Positions 52,006 to 60,280 of a stretch of DNA of 64,000 nucleotides are shown here, one piece after another. The DNA comes from Rhodospirillales bacterium (GTDB lineage Bacteria > Pseudomonadota > Alphaproteobacteria > Micavibrionales > UBA1664). Position 1 is the first letter of the stretch. Every line of letters starts with the position of its first letter. The DNA lies in the NCBI GenBank assembly GCA_023898805.1, contig CP060260.1, positions 1 to 64,000 of the forward strand, written 5' to 3'. The position numbers and the translations under genes are program-made. The notes beneath the pieces are model-generated. The model did no database searches. It had not been told where the DNA came from and was given only the letters and a program-made list of their open reading frames with translations.

Positions 52006-53625
52006 CTATTGCAGCACCAGCCTTTCCGAATGCGGCGCTTTAAATCGTGAATGGAATTCCGGGGCGGGCACACCATCGCCAAGATCGGGGCGGGCGCGAT
52101 GATAAAACGCATCGCCGCCAAAGTTGCTGCCAGCGCTATCGCCGATGCCGCCGCTGGGCACGGCATCGGTCTGTTGCGCCGCCGCCCCAAAATCGCCGGA
52201 CAGGATAGGGCTGGACGCACCTGCGTCGAGGTCTGAAAAATCGATACGGCAATCGCCGATCATGTCCTTGTAACCCGCCTCCTGCGTCAGCGCATCCAGG
52301 GTCGCGCTGTAATCCGGCGCCAGTTTCTGCAGCGCTTCGTGACCGAAGTCCGCCACGGCGCAGCTTTGCGCATCCGACGCGAAAGCATCGCGAACTATGG
52401 ATCGTTCCGTTCCGCTTTCGTTAAGCATATACAGCATGTACAGCGCGTAAAACGCGTTGAAGTCGCTACCCTCTGTGTCCGCAGGTGCGCGTGCAGGCGC
52501 TGTGATTGATGCCAGCGCCGTGCGGGAAGGACGGTAATTCCGTGTTTGTGCACATGCATGACGCAGGTTGTCGCAAACATGCTGCGTGCGCGCGCGCGTG
52601 GCAAGAATGGCGCGATCGATCTGCTCCGCGCTGACAGAAGCCCGCGCGGTCTTAAAAGCTTTGCGCTTTTTCGCCACACGCAGTTTTTTAAGCGCGGGAT
52701 CTATGTCATCTCGCGCGTCCTCCAACGCAGCGATTTCCCGGTCTGCCAAAGCCAGCAACTGCCCCAACCCGTACAGCCTGAGAGCGGCTTCGATGAACTG
52801 GGTGCGCATCGCAGCAGGTAAAAGCATGGCGACGGGCATGACCATGCTGCGCTGCTGACGCACCGCCTGCCTTGTCTGGGTCATGATGGCGTTGCGCGCC
52901 ACCGTGTCGGTGGTCATCTTGGCTTCCAGCTCGCGATACTGCCTGACCGCGCGGGAAACCTTGGTATAGGCCTCCTCGCGCTTCTGGCGCTCGGCCTCCG
53001 CCGTAGCATAGCCATGGTCCAGCGTGGACTTGCTTTCCAGCGCCGACTTAGGATCTTTGATCCCACTGATCGCGGCGCGCGCCGCGCGGTAGGCGGGTTC
53101 GCGCAACCAGCGCCAGCGGTCAACCCTGCCCGTGAATTGTTCTACGTTTTCAGGCGCAAGCTTGAAGGGCAGCGACGGGTCGGCGTTGAACGCGACGATG
53201 GAGCGCATCGTTTCCGCCTTGGCGTCGCGCTGCGCCCGTTTGCGGTCTGCATCGGTCTGGCTGCCTTGAAAGGCAGTCAGCGCATCTTTTTCCTTTTGCA
53301 GCAACTCGTCAAAAGTGGTGACGTCGTTGCTTTGCAAAATGATCTGCGCCTGTGTGCGGAACACGGTCTGCGAATTCCGCGCCTCGCTAACGACCTCCTG
53401 CGGCGAGAACAAAACGCCGCCCTCGGCGAAGGCGGCGGCCAAAAGTGCGATATCGGTGTTGATCAGGCCCGGAACATGGCCATCGACGATGTCCGAGAGC
53501 GTCTTGTCGTATCCGCGCGCCTCGCGGTTGATTTCCTCGCGCACTGCTTGCAGGGACACGATACTTTCGCCCTGCACCTTGTCCAGCAATTCCAGTTTGT
53601 CATACAGCTCGGTATTGATCGTCAT
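52006..53625 (-). CDS. Unknown helical protein, paralogue A
   Basis: A 539-residue soluble protein. The start is the ATG giving MTINTELYDKLELLDKVQGE, with AGGCAGG upstream. The N-terminal 300 residues are strongly helical with coiled-coil character (AEAERQKREEAYTKVSRAVR). The GGVLFSPQEV motif lies at 69-78. A region of basic helices (LKKLRVAKKRKAFKTARAS) and DYSATLDALTQ (from 438) match paralogue B in order. About 80 extra residues at the C-terminus are Gly/Asp/Ser-rich. No known family. Its own promoter and terminator are present. Confidence 0.7.
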   Translation of the reverse strand: MTINTELYDKLELLDKVQGESIVSLQAVREEINREARGYDKTLSDIVDGHVPGLINTDIALLAAAFAEGGVLFSPQEVVSEARNSQTVFRTQAQIILQSNDVTTFDELLQKEKDALTAFQGSQTDADRKRAQRDAKAETMRSIVAFNADPSLPFKLAPENVEQFTGRVDRWRWLREPAYRAARAAISGIKDPKSALESKSTLDHGYATAEAERQKREEAYTKVSRAVRQYRELEAKMTTDTVARNAIMTQTRQAVRQQRSMVMPVAMLLPAAMRTQFIEAALRLYGLGQLLALADREIAALEDARDDIDPALKKLRVAKKRKAFKTARASVSAEQIDRAILATRARTQHVCDNLRHACAQTRNYRPSRTALASITAPARAPADTEGSDFNAFYALYMLYMLNESGTERSIVRDAFASDAQSCAVADFGHEALQKLAPDYSATLDALTQEAGYKDMIGDCRIDFSDLDAGASSPILSGDFGAAAQQTDAVPSGGIGDSAGSNFGGDAFYHRARPDLGDGVPAPEFHSRFKAPHSERLVLQ

Positions 53626-53676
53626 TTGCAACCTGCCTCTTTGTTGAACGTTGCTTTCCTTTTTGTTCTTACCCCG

Positions 53677-53706
53677 ATTGTAGGGCGTATTTTTTGCGCT
53701 TGGCAA
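53677..53706 (-). promoter_or_regulatory. Promoter of paralogue A gene
   Basis: On the minus strand TTGCCA (53701-53706), 18 bases, TACAAT (53677-53682), about 50 bases before the start codon. A good sigma-70 type match in an A/T-rich stretch. Confidence 0.65.
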
Positions 53707-53815
53707 GAAAAACAGGAAAAAGCAAAGAAGATCTTTCTAAAAACAAAAGAACGTTTTTGCTTGGCGGGATGTGCGATGCACCTTAAAACGGCGGGATGAA
53801 AGGGTGGAACGGGCG

Positions 53816-55144
53816 ATGAAGCTCACGATTTTCGGTTCTGGATATGTTGGGCTTGTGACCGGTGCGTGCCTGGCTGACATTGGTCATAACGTTATGTGCG
53901 TCGATCGCGACGCGGCCAAGATCGAAGCGCTGCTCAAGGGCGATGTCCCGATCTACGAACCCGGCCTTGATGAAAAGATTGCCGTCAATGCGCGCGCGGG
54001 CCGGCTGCATTTCACCACCGATGCGCAAAAAGGCGTTGATCATGGCCGCGTGATTTTTATTGCCGTAGGCACCCCGCCGGACGAGGACGGATCGGCCGAC
54101 ATCACCGCGGTGCTGGCCGTGGCGAAAACCGTCGCGACCTATATGACCGAGCCCAAGCTGGTGGTGAACAAATCGACGGTGCCCGTGGGCAGCGCCGATC
54201 AGGTGACGCAGGTGATCAAACAATCATTGGATGCACAGGGAAAAACAATCGCTTTTGGCGTTGCCTCCAACCCGGAATTCCTGAAGGAAGGCAACGCGAT
54301 CGAGGATTTTGAAAAACCCGACCGCATCGTCGTCGGCGTTTCAACGCAGGAAAGCGCCGACCTGCTGCGCGAAATTTACGCGCCATTCAACCGCCGCTCC
54401 GACCGCATGATCGAAATGGACGTGCGTTCGGCGGAATTGACCAAATACGCGGCCAACGCAATGCTGGCGACCAAGATCAGCTTTATGAACGAACTCTCCA
54501 ACGTTGCCGATGCGGTGGGGGCCGACATCGAACAGGTGCGCATTGGCATTGGTTCGGATGCGCGTATCGGGTACCACTTCATCTATCCCGGCGCCGGCTA
54601 TGGCGGGTCGTGCTTCCCCAAGGACGTCAAGGCACTGGCCGCCATCGCGCGCCGCGCAGGCGTGCCCGCCGTTCTGACGGAGGCGGTGGAAGACGTGAAC
54701 GAGCGCCAGAAACATGTGCTGGTCGATAAAATTCTGCGCCATTTCAAAGGCCGCGATCTGGCGGGCAAGACCTTCGCGCTATGGGGGCTTGCCTTCAAGC
54801 CCGCGACCGACGACATGCGCGAAGCGCCAAGCCGCACCATCATGGAATCCTTGTGGGCCAAGGGCGCGAACATACGCGCCTACGATCCCAAGGCGATGGA
54901 GGAGGCTGCGCGTATCTACGGCAGCCGGCCTGAACTGACACTGTGCGATCGCGCGCTTGACGCGCTGGACGGCGCCGACGGGCTGATCGTCGTGACCGAG
55001 TGGAAGGAATTCATGGCCATCGACACGGACGAACTGAAATCAAGGATGCGCGAACTTGCCGTTTTCGACGGGCGCAACATTTATGACCCAAGGCGTATGA
55101 AGGCACAGGGCATCGCATATTACGGGATCGGCCGCGCCGCCTGA
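53816..55144 (+). CDS. ugd: UDP-glucose 6-dehydrogenase
   Basis: A 442-residue enzyme that makes UDP-glucuronate for surface polysaccharides. The start is ATG 53816, placing the NAD site FGSGYVGLVTGACLADIGH at the N-terminus. Further motifs are FIAVGTPPDEDG, the substrate loop IEMDVRSAELTKYAANAMLA, the catalytic Cys in GAGYGGSCFPKDVKAL and FKPATDDMREAPS. No other polysaccharide gene is nearby, so the product's use is unclear. Confidence 0.96.
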   Translation: MKLTIFGSGYVGLVTGACLADIGHNVMCVDRDAAKIEALLKGDVPIYEPGLDEKIAVNARAGRLHFTTDAQKGVDHGRVIFIAVGTPPDEDGSADITAVLAVAKTVATYMTEPKLVVNKSTVPVGSADQVTQVIKQSLDAQGKTIAFGVASNPEFLKEGNAIEDFEKPDRIVVGVSTQESADLLREIYAPFNRRSDRMIEMDVRSAELTKYAANAMLATKISFMNELSNVADAVGADIEQVRIGIGSDARIGYHFIYPGAGYGGSCFPKDVKALAAIARRAGVPAVLTEAVEDVNERQKHVLVDKILRHFKGRDLAGKTFALWGLAFKPATDDMREAPSRTIMESLWAKGANIRAYDPKAMEEAARIYGSRPELTLCDRALDALDGADGLIVVTEWKEFMAIDTDELKSRMRELAVFDGRNIYDPRRMKAQGIAYYGIGRAA

Positions 55145-55166
55145 ACAGACCTCGGAACAAACCGCG

Positions 55167-55691
55167 TCAGCCGCACCAGATCCTGACGATGCGCCCATTT
55201 TCGTCCAGTTGGAAATTCACCCGATCCGGGCTGTAATCCATGGTCACAGCGGCACCGGGAGGAATTACGCGGTGTGGCTCTTTGATCTGGTTGAAATCGA
55301 CTTCGTCCTTGGTCTTGCCGATCAAATCCATATGCGGACATGTTACGGGTTCCGTCATATGGGGCGGCATTGGGCCGCCATCCTGCCCGATATCTTGCCC
55401 GGTTGAATCGGGGGTCCATACGGCGCTCCCGCTCATGTCCGAACTGGACGTGCCGCTGACGCCCGGTTCGCCCTGCATATCGCCCTGCATATCGGATGAA
55501 CCCGTCAAAGCGCTATTGCCCTGCGACTCACCGGCTGAGGGCATGACACCCGGCATTTGGGGTGCGGCCATACCGGTCGTAGCTTGTGTCTGCGCGGCGT
55601 TTGCATCGTCTTTTTTGCCGTCGCACGCGCCAGACGCCAGCGCAAGCACCAACGTCGATGCTAAAATCAAGTGTTTACCGTATCTCATCAC
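55167..55691 (-). CDS. Inhibitor I78 family lipoprotein
   Basis: A 174-residue protein with an N-terminal signal ending ALASGAC, a likely lipobox (Cys23). A low-complexity Met/Gly/Ser/Gln linker (about 30-115) leads to a C-terminal I78 peptidase-inhibitor domain: CPHMDLIGKTKDEVDF, then PHRVIPPGAAVTMDYSPDRV and ENGRIVRIWCG. I78 proteins inhibit serine proteases. The start overlaps the stop of the deaminase-like gene (ATGA), so the two are co-transcribed. Confidence 0.82.
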   Translation of the reverse strand: MMRYGKHLILASTLVLALASGACDGKKDDANAAQTQATTGMAAPQMPGVMPSAGESQGNSALTGSSDMQGDMQGEPGVSGTSSSDMSGSAVWTPDSTGQDIGQDGGPMPPHMTEPVTCPHMDLIGKTKDEVDFNQIKEPHRVIPPGAAVTMDYSPDRVNFQLDENGRIVRIWCG

Positions 55692-56656
55692 GCGACCTCC
55701 GTTACGCTGACTATACCCTTCGCCGTTAAAAGCGCCAGTGCCTCGACGCCCTTCGGGTCGTGGTCGGGCAAAGCGGACGCAAGGGCGAAGCGGCTCATTC
55801 CCATGCCCAGTGCATTGACCAGCGCCCGGGATGACGGCACCCGCGCACAGGCGATTTCGTCATTGGCCAATGTCATGTCCATGCGCCGCAATACGATACC
55901 CAGCCGCGTCAGCGGATCGATGGGAAAGCGATATTTGCCGGTATCGCCGGTGCGGGTGCGGAAATCCTCGGGCGTGATGCCGGACGGCAACGCCTCGTAC
56001 ACCAACAGACCTTTCTGCGCGCCGTCATCTGAGCTTACAAAAGCCAGCGTCCAGACATCGCGTGCGCCCAGTCTTTCGCGCATTTGCGCCGCGGCATCCG
56101 GAACGCTCATACCCGGTGCGATGTCAAAAAATTCAACCCCCGCAGCGGCAGGGCGCGTCACCGCGAAATGCTCGGCAATCGGGGTTACGCTGCCTGCCTT
56201 GCGGTTGACGACATGAACACTGATCCCGGCTTTTTCAGCGATCAGCATCGACATCGATTTGAATTCGTCGCCATTGCGGGCGATGAAATCCTTTTCAAAC
56301 CCTTTGTGATCGATATGGATGGCCTGCACCCCGGCTTCGGCCATGATCTTCGCGCAATTGGGGCAAAACGGGTCGGTGACGCAGACATGCGCCCCCGTCC
56401 ACGGCCCACCGAAACGCAAAAGGGCGGAAAGCTCGGCATGGATGAACTGGCTGGACGCGCCGATGCGCGCATCCCACGGGAAATGCGCGCGCAAGGGTAC
56501 GGGACGTTCGCTTACGCATGCCACTGGCACCTGACCGGGATGGTCCGGGTGAAACGCGCAGGCGGCGACCTTGCTGGTTCCGTGTTCGCCCGAAAGCACC
56601 ACGCCCACCGCGTCTTGCATTCTTTCAAGGATTATGCGCGTATCTTTCAAAACCAT
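55688..56656 (-). CDS. Cytidine-deaminase-fold protein with long C-terminal extension
   Basis: A 322-residue protein. The start is placed at the ATG giving MVLKDTRIILERMQDAVGVV; a longer reading would run into the divergent gene. The zinc-deaminase motif is complete: HAE (His73, Glu75) and PFCPNCAKI (Cys98, Cys101). After about residue 160 an extension of unknown fold follows (FFDIAPGMSVPDAAAQM, then GLLVYEALPSGITPEDFRT). The substrate could be a free nucleotide or base, a modified nucleotide or something else. It forms an operon with the I78 lipoprotein and lies 24 bases from a divergent cytosine deaminase. Confidence 0.7.
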   Translation of the reverse strand: MVLKDTRIILERMQDAVGVVLSGEHGTSKVAACAFHPDHPGQVPVACVSERPVPLRAHFPWDARIGASSQFIHAELSALLRFGGPWTGAHVCVTDPFCPNCAKIMAEAGVQAIHIDHKGFEKDFIARNGDEFKSMSMLIAEKAGISVHVVNRKAGSVTPIAEHFAVTRPAAAGVEFFDIAPGMSVPDAAAQMRERLGARDVWTLAFVSSDDGAQKGLLVYEALPSGITPEDFRTRTGDTGKYRFPIDPLTRLGIVLRRMDMTLANDEIACARVPSSRALVNALGMGMSRFALASALPDHDPKGVEALALLTAKGIVSVTEVA

Positions 56657-56680
56657 CGAACAGGCAAGGGAGTGTTTAAA

Positions 56681-57136
56681 ATGACCTATCAGGCCCACGA
56701 AGTGTATATGCGCCGCGCCTATGAGCAAGCCCTCAAAGGCTATCACGAGGGTGGCTGCCCCATCGGTGGCGTGCTGGTGGACAATGAAACCGGCGAAGTT
56801 TTGGGCGAGGGGCATAACGCGCTGGTCCAGGAAGGCAATCCGATCATCCACGGCGAAATGGCCGCGATGCGCGCGGCGGGCCGCATGAAATCCCGCCGCA
56901 AGACCACCATGTACACGACGCTCAGCCCCTGCATGATGTGTACGGGCACGATTCTTCAGTTCAAGATCGAACGCGTGGTGGTGGGCGATACCACCAATTC
57001 ATCGGGCAACGAAAAGCTGCTGCGCGAACGCGGCGTCGAGGTGATCGAAATAAACGATCCCGATTGCATCGCCCTGTGTGCCAAATTCAAGGACGAAAAG
57101 CCCGATCTGTGGCTGGAGGACTGGGGCGGAGCATAA
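56681..57136 (+). CDS. Yeast-type cytosine deaminase
   Basis: A 151-residue enzyme resembling the FCY1-type cytosine deaminase of fungi and not the larger CodA amidohydrolase. The start is ATG 56681. Matching parts are GYHEGGCPIGGVLVDNETG, HGEM with zinc ligand His57 and catalytic Glu59, TLSPCMMCTG with ligands Cys84 and Cys87, and the C-terminal WLEDWGG, which corresponds to WFEDIGE with its active-site Asp. Expected reaction: cytosine to uracil and ammonia. It could also act on related bases. The gene is head-to-head with another deaminase-fold gene. Confidence 0.85.
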   Translation: MTYQAHEVYMRRAYEQALKGYHEGGCPIGGVLVDNETGEVLGEGHNALVQEGNPIIHGEMAAMRAAGRMKSRRKTTMYTTLSPCMMCTGTILQFKIERVVVGDTTNSSGNEKLLRERGVEVIEINDPDCIALCAKFKDEKPDLWLEDWGGA

Positions 57137-57223
57137 CCCCGCACCCGGACTCTTTGTTTTTTTCCAAGTGGATAACTTGCATTAAGCCTCTGGATTCAAG
57201 GGCCGATTCCACGCGAAATAAAG

Positions 57224-57259
57224 TTGCATAAGACCGAAGGTCACCCTATAAGGGTTACC
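57224..57259 (+). promoter_or_regulatory. Promoter with operator-like palindrome
   Basis: TTGCAT (57224-57229), 17 bases, TATAAG (57247-57252). The -10 box sits inside an imperfect palindrome GGTCACCCT-ATA-AGGGTTACC (57239-57259, eight of nine pairs). A regulator bound there would block RNA polymerase. The ATG of the Ham1-LOG gene lies 36 bases past the box, after GGAGGGG. Confidence 0.65.
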
Positions 57260-57287
57260 ATAAAAACTGCGACAAGGCAGGAGGGGC

Positions 57288-60215
57288 ATGCAGGCAGGGG
57301 CCGTAGATACAGGGCAGACAGCCGCAGACGCAGCGCGTCTGGAACGTGTTGCCGAAAAAATTCAGGACCTTCTCGCGCTGGTCGAGGATATGTGCCGCGG
57401 CGGCAAGCCGGCACAGTTTCCGCCCCAGCTTTATACCTTGCTTGAAAACATGTGGGCGGACGAGCTTCTGGCCGAAGCTCCATCATCCTATGTCTATTTG
57501 CCCGGCGAAACCGAAACCCCCGAACTGACGCAACAAAAAGGGGTTACAAGCGTCAACCCGATCCCGCTGGAATTGCTGATTCGCAAACAAAACATTGATG
57601 CTGCCGCCGCGTCCGAAGGTATTTACAATTATCGTGTTCTCGGGCTCGACCCGCACTATCGTCGCCTTTCCGGGGCCGGTCGCTCATACGATTTCATCGA
57701 TCCCGCCGAACAGGCGGAAAACGTGGGTGCCCTGATCTGGACACGCGGTGATCTGCACGTCCTGCGTCAGGGGCTGCATATGCTGTATGCCAAGCTGACC
57801 CGCGACGGCCGCGTCGTCCACACGCCGCTGATTATCCAGAATTCGGTCAACGGCTTCTGGAACCCCTTGTTCGAATATCTTGGCGTTGCGGCGGATGACT
57901 CGATGTTGCGCGACCACGGCGTGCGCGTAACCCGCTATCCCGGCGGCAACGACATCGACGCCGAAACCGATGAAACCACCCTGCATGTCCTCAAAAGCCT
58001 AGGCCAGCGAATGGCCCTGCCGCCGCAAACGCGCGAAGGCGCGCTGCGGATCGCACCTGGCGATACGCTTTATGTCGCATCTGGCAGTCCACACAAAGCC
58101 CTCGAAACGAAAGAAGTTTTAAGGGCCCTGCACGCAAGCATATGGGTTCAGTCCTTGAATGCGCATCTGGGCACCAAGCCGCAGGAAGCGGAGGAAGTCA
58201 GCTTCAGCTACGAAGGCAACAATATCGAAAAAATGCGTTCGGTGATCAGTCGGATACAGGAAATAGGCTACGACAAGGTCTGCCGTGACCTGTGTCCGGC
58301 CGGCAAGGGACCGGAGAATGTCTGGCTGACCTTCGATGATCGCGGTTTTGAATTCGTCGATCGGCGCATCCTGGAAACCGATGCCTTTGCGGATGTCAGA
58401 AACCTGATGAACCCCTATCTGGCTAAATCCGGCCCGGGCTCCGAACTGGCAATTTTGCTGAAAACAATCGCGAAAAAACGGTTTTTTACGGAGATACTTG
58501 CCAAAGCGATACGCGAGATCGAGGAAAAATTCGGCGAAACCCCCGATACGACGATTATCGACACGGGCTGCCATATTACCGTGCGGCTTGATCAAATCCT
58601 CGACCCCAACCCGGCCTATATCGCGACATTCGCCAAGGTGCGTTCGCGCGCGTTGACGGCCCCCCAACCGTCGCACGACCATCATGGCCGCCCCATCCAA
58701 GCCTTGCAGACCGATCATTTCCTCGCACCGGTGGCATTCAACCGGAACAACACATCGCCGGGCAATATCCGCACCAAGGCCCAGATACCCAACTACATCC
58801 CGGTCAATAGCGAAGTTGCGGGTTCGCTGCGCATGCTCTGCGCCCTGACAGGTGTGGATGAGCATGCGAAATACATTTCCGACCACCGCATGGCCTTCAA
58901 TGTCGCCGCGCATCATGACGAATACGCCATCGGCACCCTGCATACGCTGTTCCCGCACATTAAAGGCCACGGCACGCCGCATCTGCAAAGAAGTCTGCGT
59001 GGGCCGCTCAACGGCTCCTTCTATCTAATGACTGGACAGGACGGGCGCTATGACATGGCGCAATACGCCGAACAGCGTACACGCTCACCCTATGAACGCG
59101 CCGACCGTGGCCATACGGCTCAGATCGGCGATGCATTGGGCCGATTGCGCGACTTTTATCAGGACGCCGATGGCTTCCTGCTGACCGACGATCACCACAG
59201 CCTGAAAGGTGTTGCCGGTCTGAAATGGCTCAAAACCCTGCTGTATTACTCGCTACTGGTGGGCAAACAGGTCGACGACCGCGCGATCAAAACCAAATAT
59301 CTGGGCGTTCTGGATGGCACACGGTCTTGGACGGAACAGGAGGCGATTTTCGATCATCTGGCCCGTACGCCGCTTTTGGGCAATCGTCATGCCGATTTGA
59401 TCGACAAATGCACAACCAAGTCGAATTTCAGGGAATCGCTTGTGGGCTTTCGGAGCAATTACGTGCGCCCTGAAATTCTGGACAAAAGGACCGTCAATAA
59501 ACCGGACCAGATTATGGCCGATCCGGATTTGTACCGGGTCACCATCTACTGCTCGGCGACGCTGGGTGAACAGACCGCAGCGTGTAAGGAAGCCCGCCGT
59601 TTCAGCTTTGATCTGGCCCGGAACGGTTTTGCCATTATCAATGGCGGAGGACGGGAAGGTCTGATGGTCGCGACGTCCGAAGGCGCGCACGATTTCCGGC
59701 GCTGGTGGCAGCACAATCACCCGCATGCGCCGATGCCGCGCAACCACGTGACATCCTATCAGTGCCACGACACCTATGAACGCGAGGGCGGCTGGCATGA
59801 GGATAACGATTTCGCCCGCATTTTCCCGACCATCGAGGAACGGATGGCGAATTTGATGAATACCGATGCCGAAATCCTGATGGCCGGTGGTGGCGGGTCG
59901 ATTCAGGAAATCTCGGCCTCGCTGCTGATGCGCGAATGGGGGCTGGTGCCCACGGTGAACAGGCCGCTGGTCATCGTCAATCAGGTCATAGACGGTATCC
60001 CTGTGTTCAATGCTTTGATCGCCATGATGGGTACGGATGAACGTAAACGCCTCAACGTGCATGTCGTCGACAATATCGAACAGGCGATGCAGGTATTGGC
60101 GGATTCCCGCGCGGCCATGGCCCGGACGCAGGAACCGGGCAAGATATACATACCCGCCAGTGAAAACCTGCCCCCGCCGCAACACGCGGCGCACCGTCGC
60201 CCGAAAGCGGCCTGA
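57288..60215 (+). CDS. Ham1/ITPase-like and LOG-like multidomain protein
   Basis: A 975-residue soluble protein. Residues about 258-360 resemble the Ham1/ITPase NTP pyrophosphatase: YVASGSPHKALETKEVL, then EEVSFSYEGNNIEKMRSVI and WLTFDDRGFEF, in the order of Ham1 motifs. Residues about 749-940 resemble the LOG nucleotide phosphoribohydrolase: VTIYCSATLGE, INGGGREGLM (785-793), IEERMANLM (849-857), MAGGGGSIQEIS (865-876, for PGGxGTxxE) and RPLVIVNQVIDGIPVFNAL. The N-terminal part (about 140-200) may be a worn LOG half (ALIWTRGDLHVLRQGLHML, then TPLIIQNSVNGFWNPLFEYL). Residues 400-745 match nothing known. Expected activities are NTP to NMP and NMP to base; neither is tested. It has its own promoter and operator-like site. 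Confidence 0.65.
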   Translation: MQAGAVDTGQTAADAARLERVAEKIQDLLALVEDMCRGGKPAQFPPQLYTLLENMWADELLAEAPSSYVYLPGETETPELTQQKGVTSVNPIPLELLIRKQNIDAAAASEGIYNYRVLGLDPHYRRLSGAGRSYDFIDPAEQAENVGALIWTRGDLHVLRQGLHMLYAKLTRDGRVVHTPLIIQNSVNGFWNPLFEYLGVAADDSMLRDHGVRVTRYPGGNDIDAETDETTLHVLKSLGQRMALPPQTREGALRIAPGDTLYVASGSPHKALETKEVLRALHASIWVQSLNAHLGTKPQEAEEVSFSYEGNNIEKMRSVISRIQEIGYDKVCRDLCPAGKGPENVWLTFDDRGFEFVDRRILETDAFADVRNLMNPYLAKSGPGSELAILLKTIAKKRFFTEILAKAIREIEEKFGETPDTTIIDTGCHITVRLDQILDPNPAYIATFAKVRSRALTAPQPSHDHHGRPIQALQTDHFLAPVAFNRNNTSPGNIRTKAQIPNYIPVNSEVAGSLRMLCALTGVDEHAKYISDHRMAFNVAAHHDEYAIGTLHTLFPHIKGHGTPHLQRSLRGPLNGSFYLMTGQDGRYDMAQYAEQRTRSPYERADRGHTAQIGDALGRLRDFYQDADGFLLTDDHHSLKGVAGLKWLKTLLYYSLLVGKQVDDRAIKTKYLGVLDGTRSWTEQEAIFDHLARTPLLGNRHADLIDKCTTKSNFRESLVGFRSNYVRPEILDKRTVNKPDQIMADPDLYRVTIYCSATLGEQTAACKEARRFSFDLARNGFAIINGGGREGLMVATSEGAHDFRRWWQHNHPHAPMPRNHVTSYQCHDTYEREGGWHEDNDFARIFPTIEERMANLMNTDAEILMAGGGGSIQEISASLLMREWGLVPTVNRPLVIVNQVIDGIPVFNALIAMMGTDERKRLNVHVVDNIEQAMQVLADSRAAMARTQEPGKIYIPASENLPPPQHAAHRRPKAA

Positions 60216-60280
60216 CGCCCTTGCCGTAAATGGCCGCATCGGTTAAATCTTTGGGCGTCCAACCCCATAGGTATCGTCCC

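Noticed and set aside
51861..52043. 60-codon plus-strand frame ending MKNSIAAPAFPNAAL
   Set aside because: Although GGGAGG precedes the last ATG, the frame spans the terminator and the 3' end of the minus-strand paralogue A gene and shows no protein-like features.
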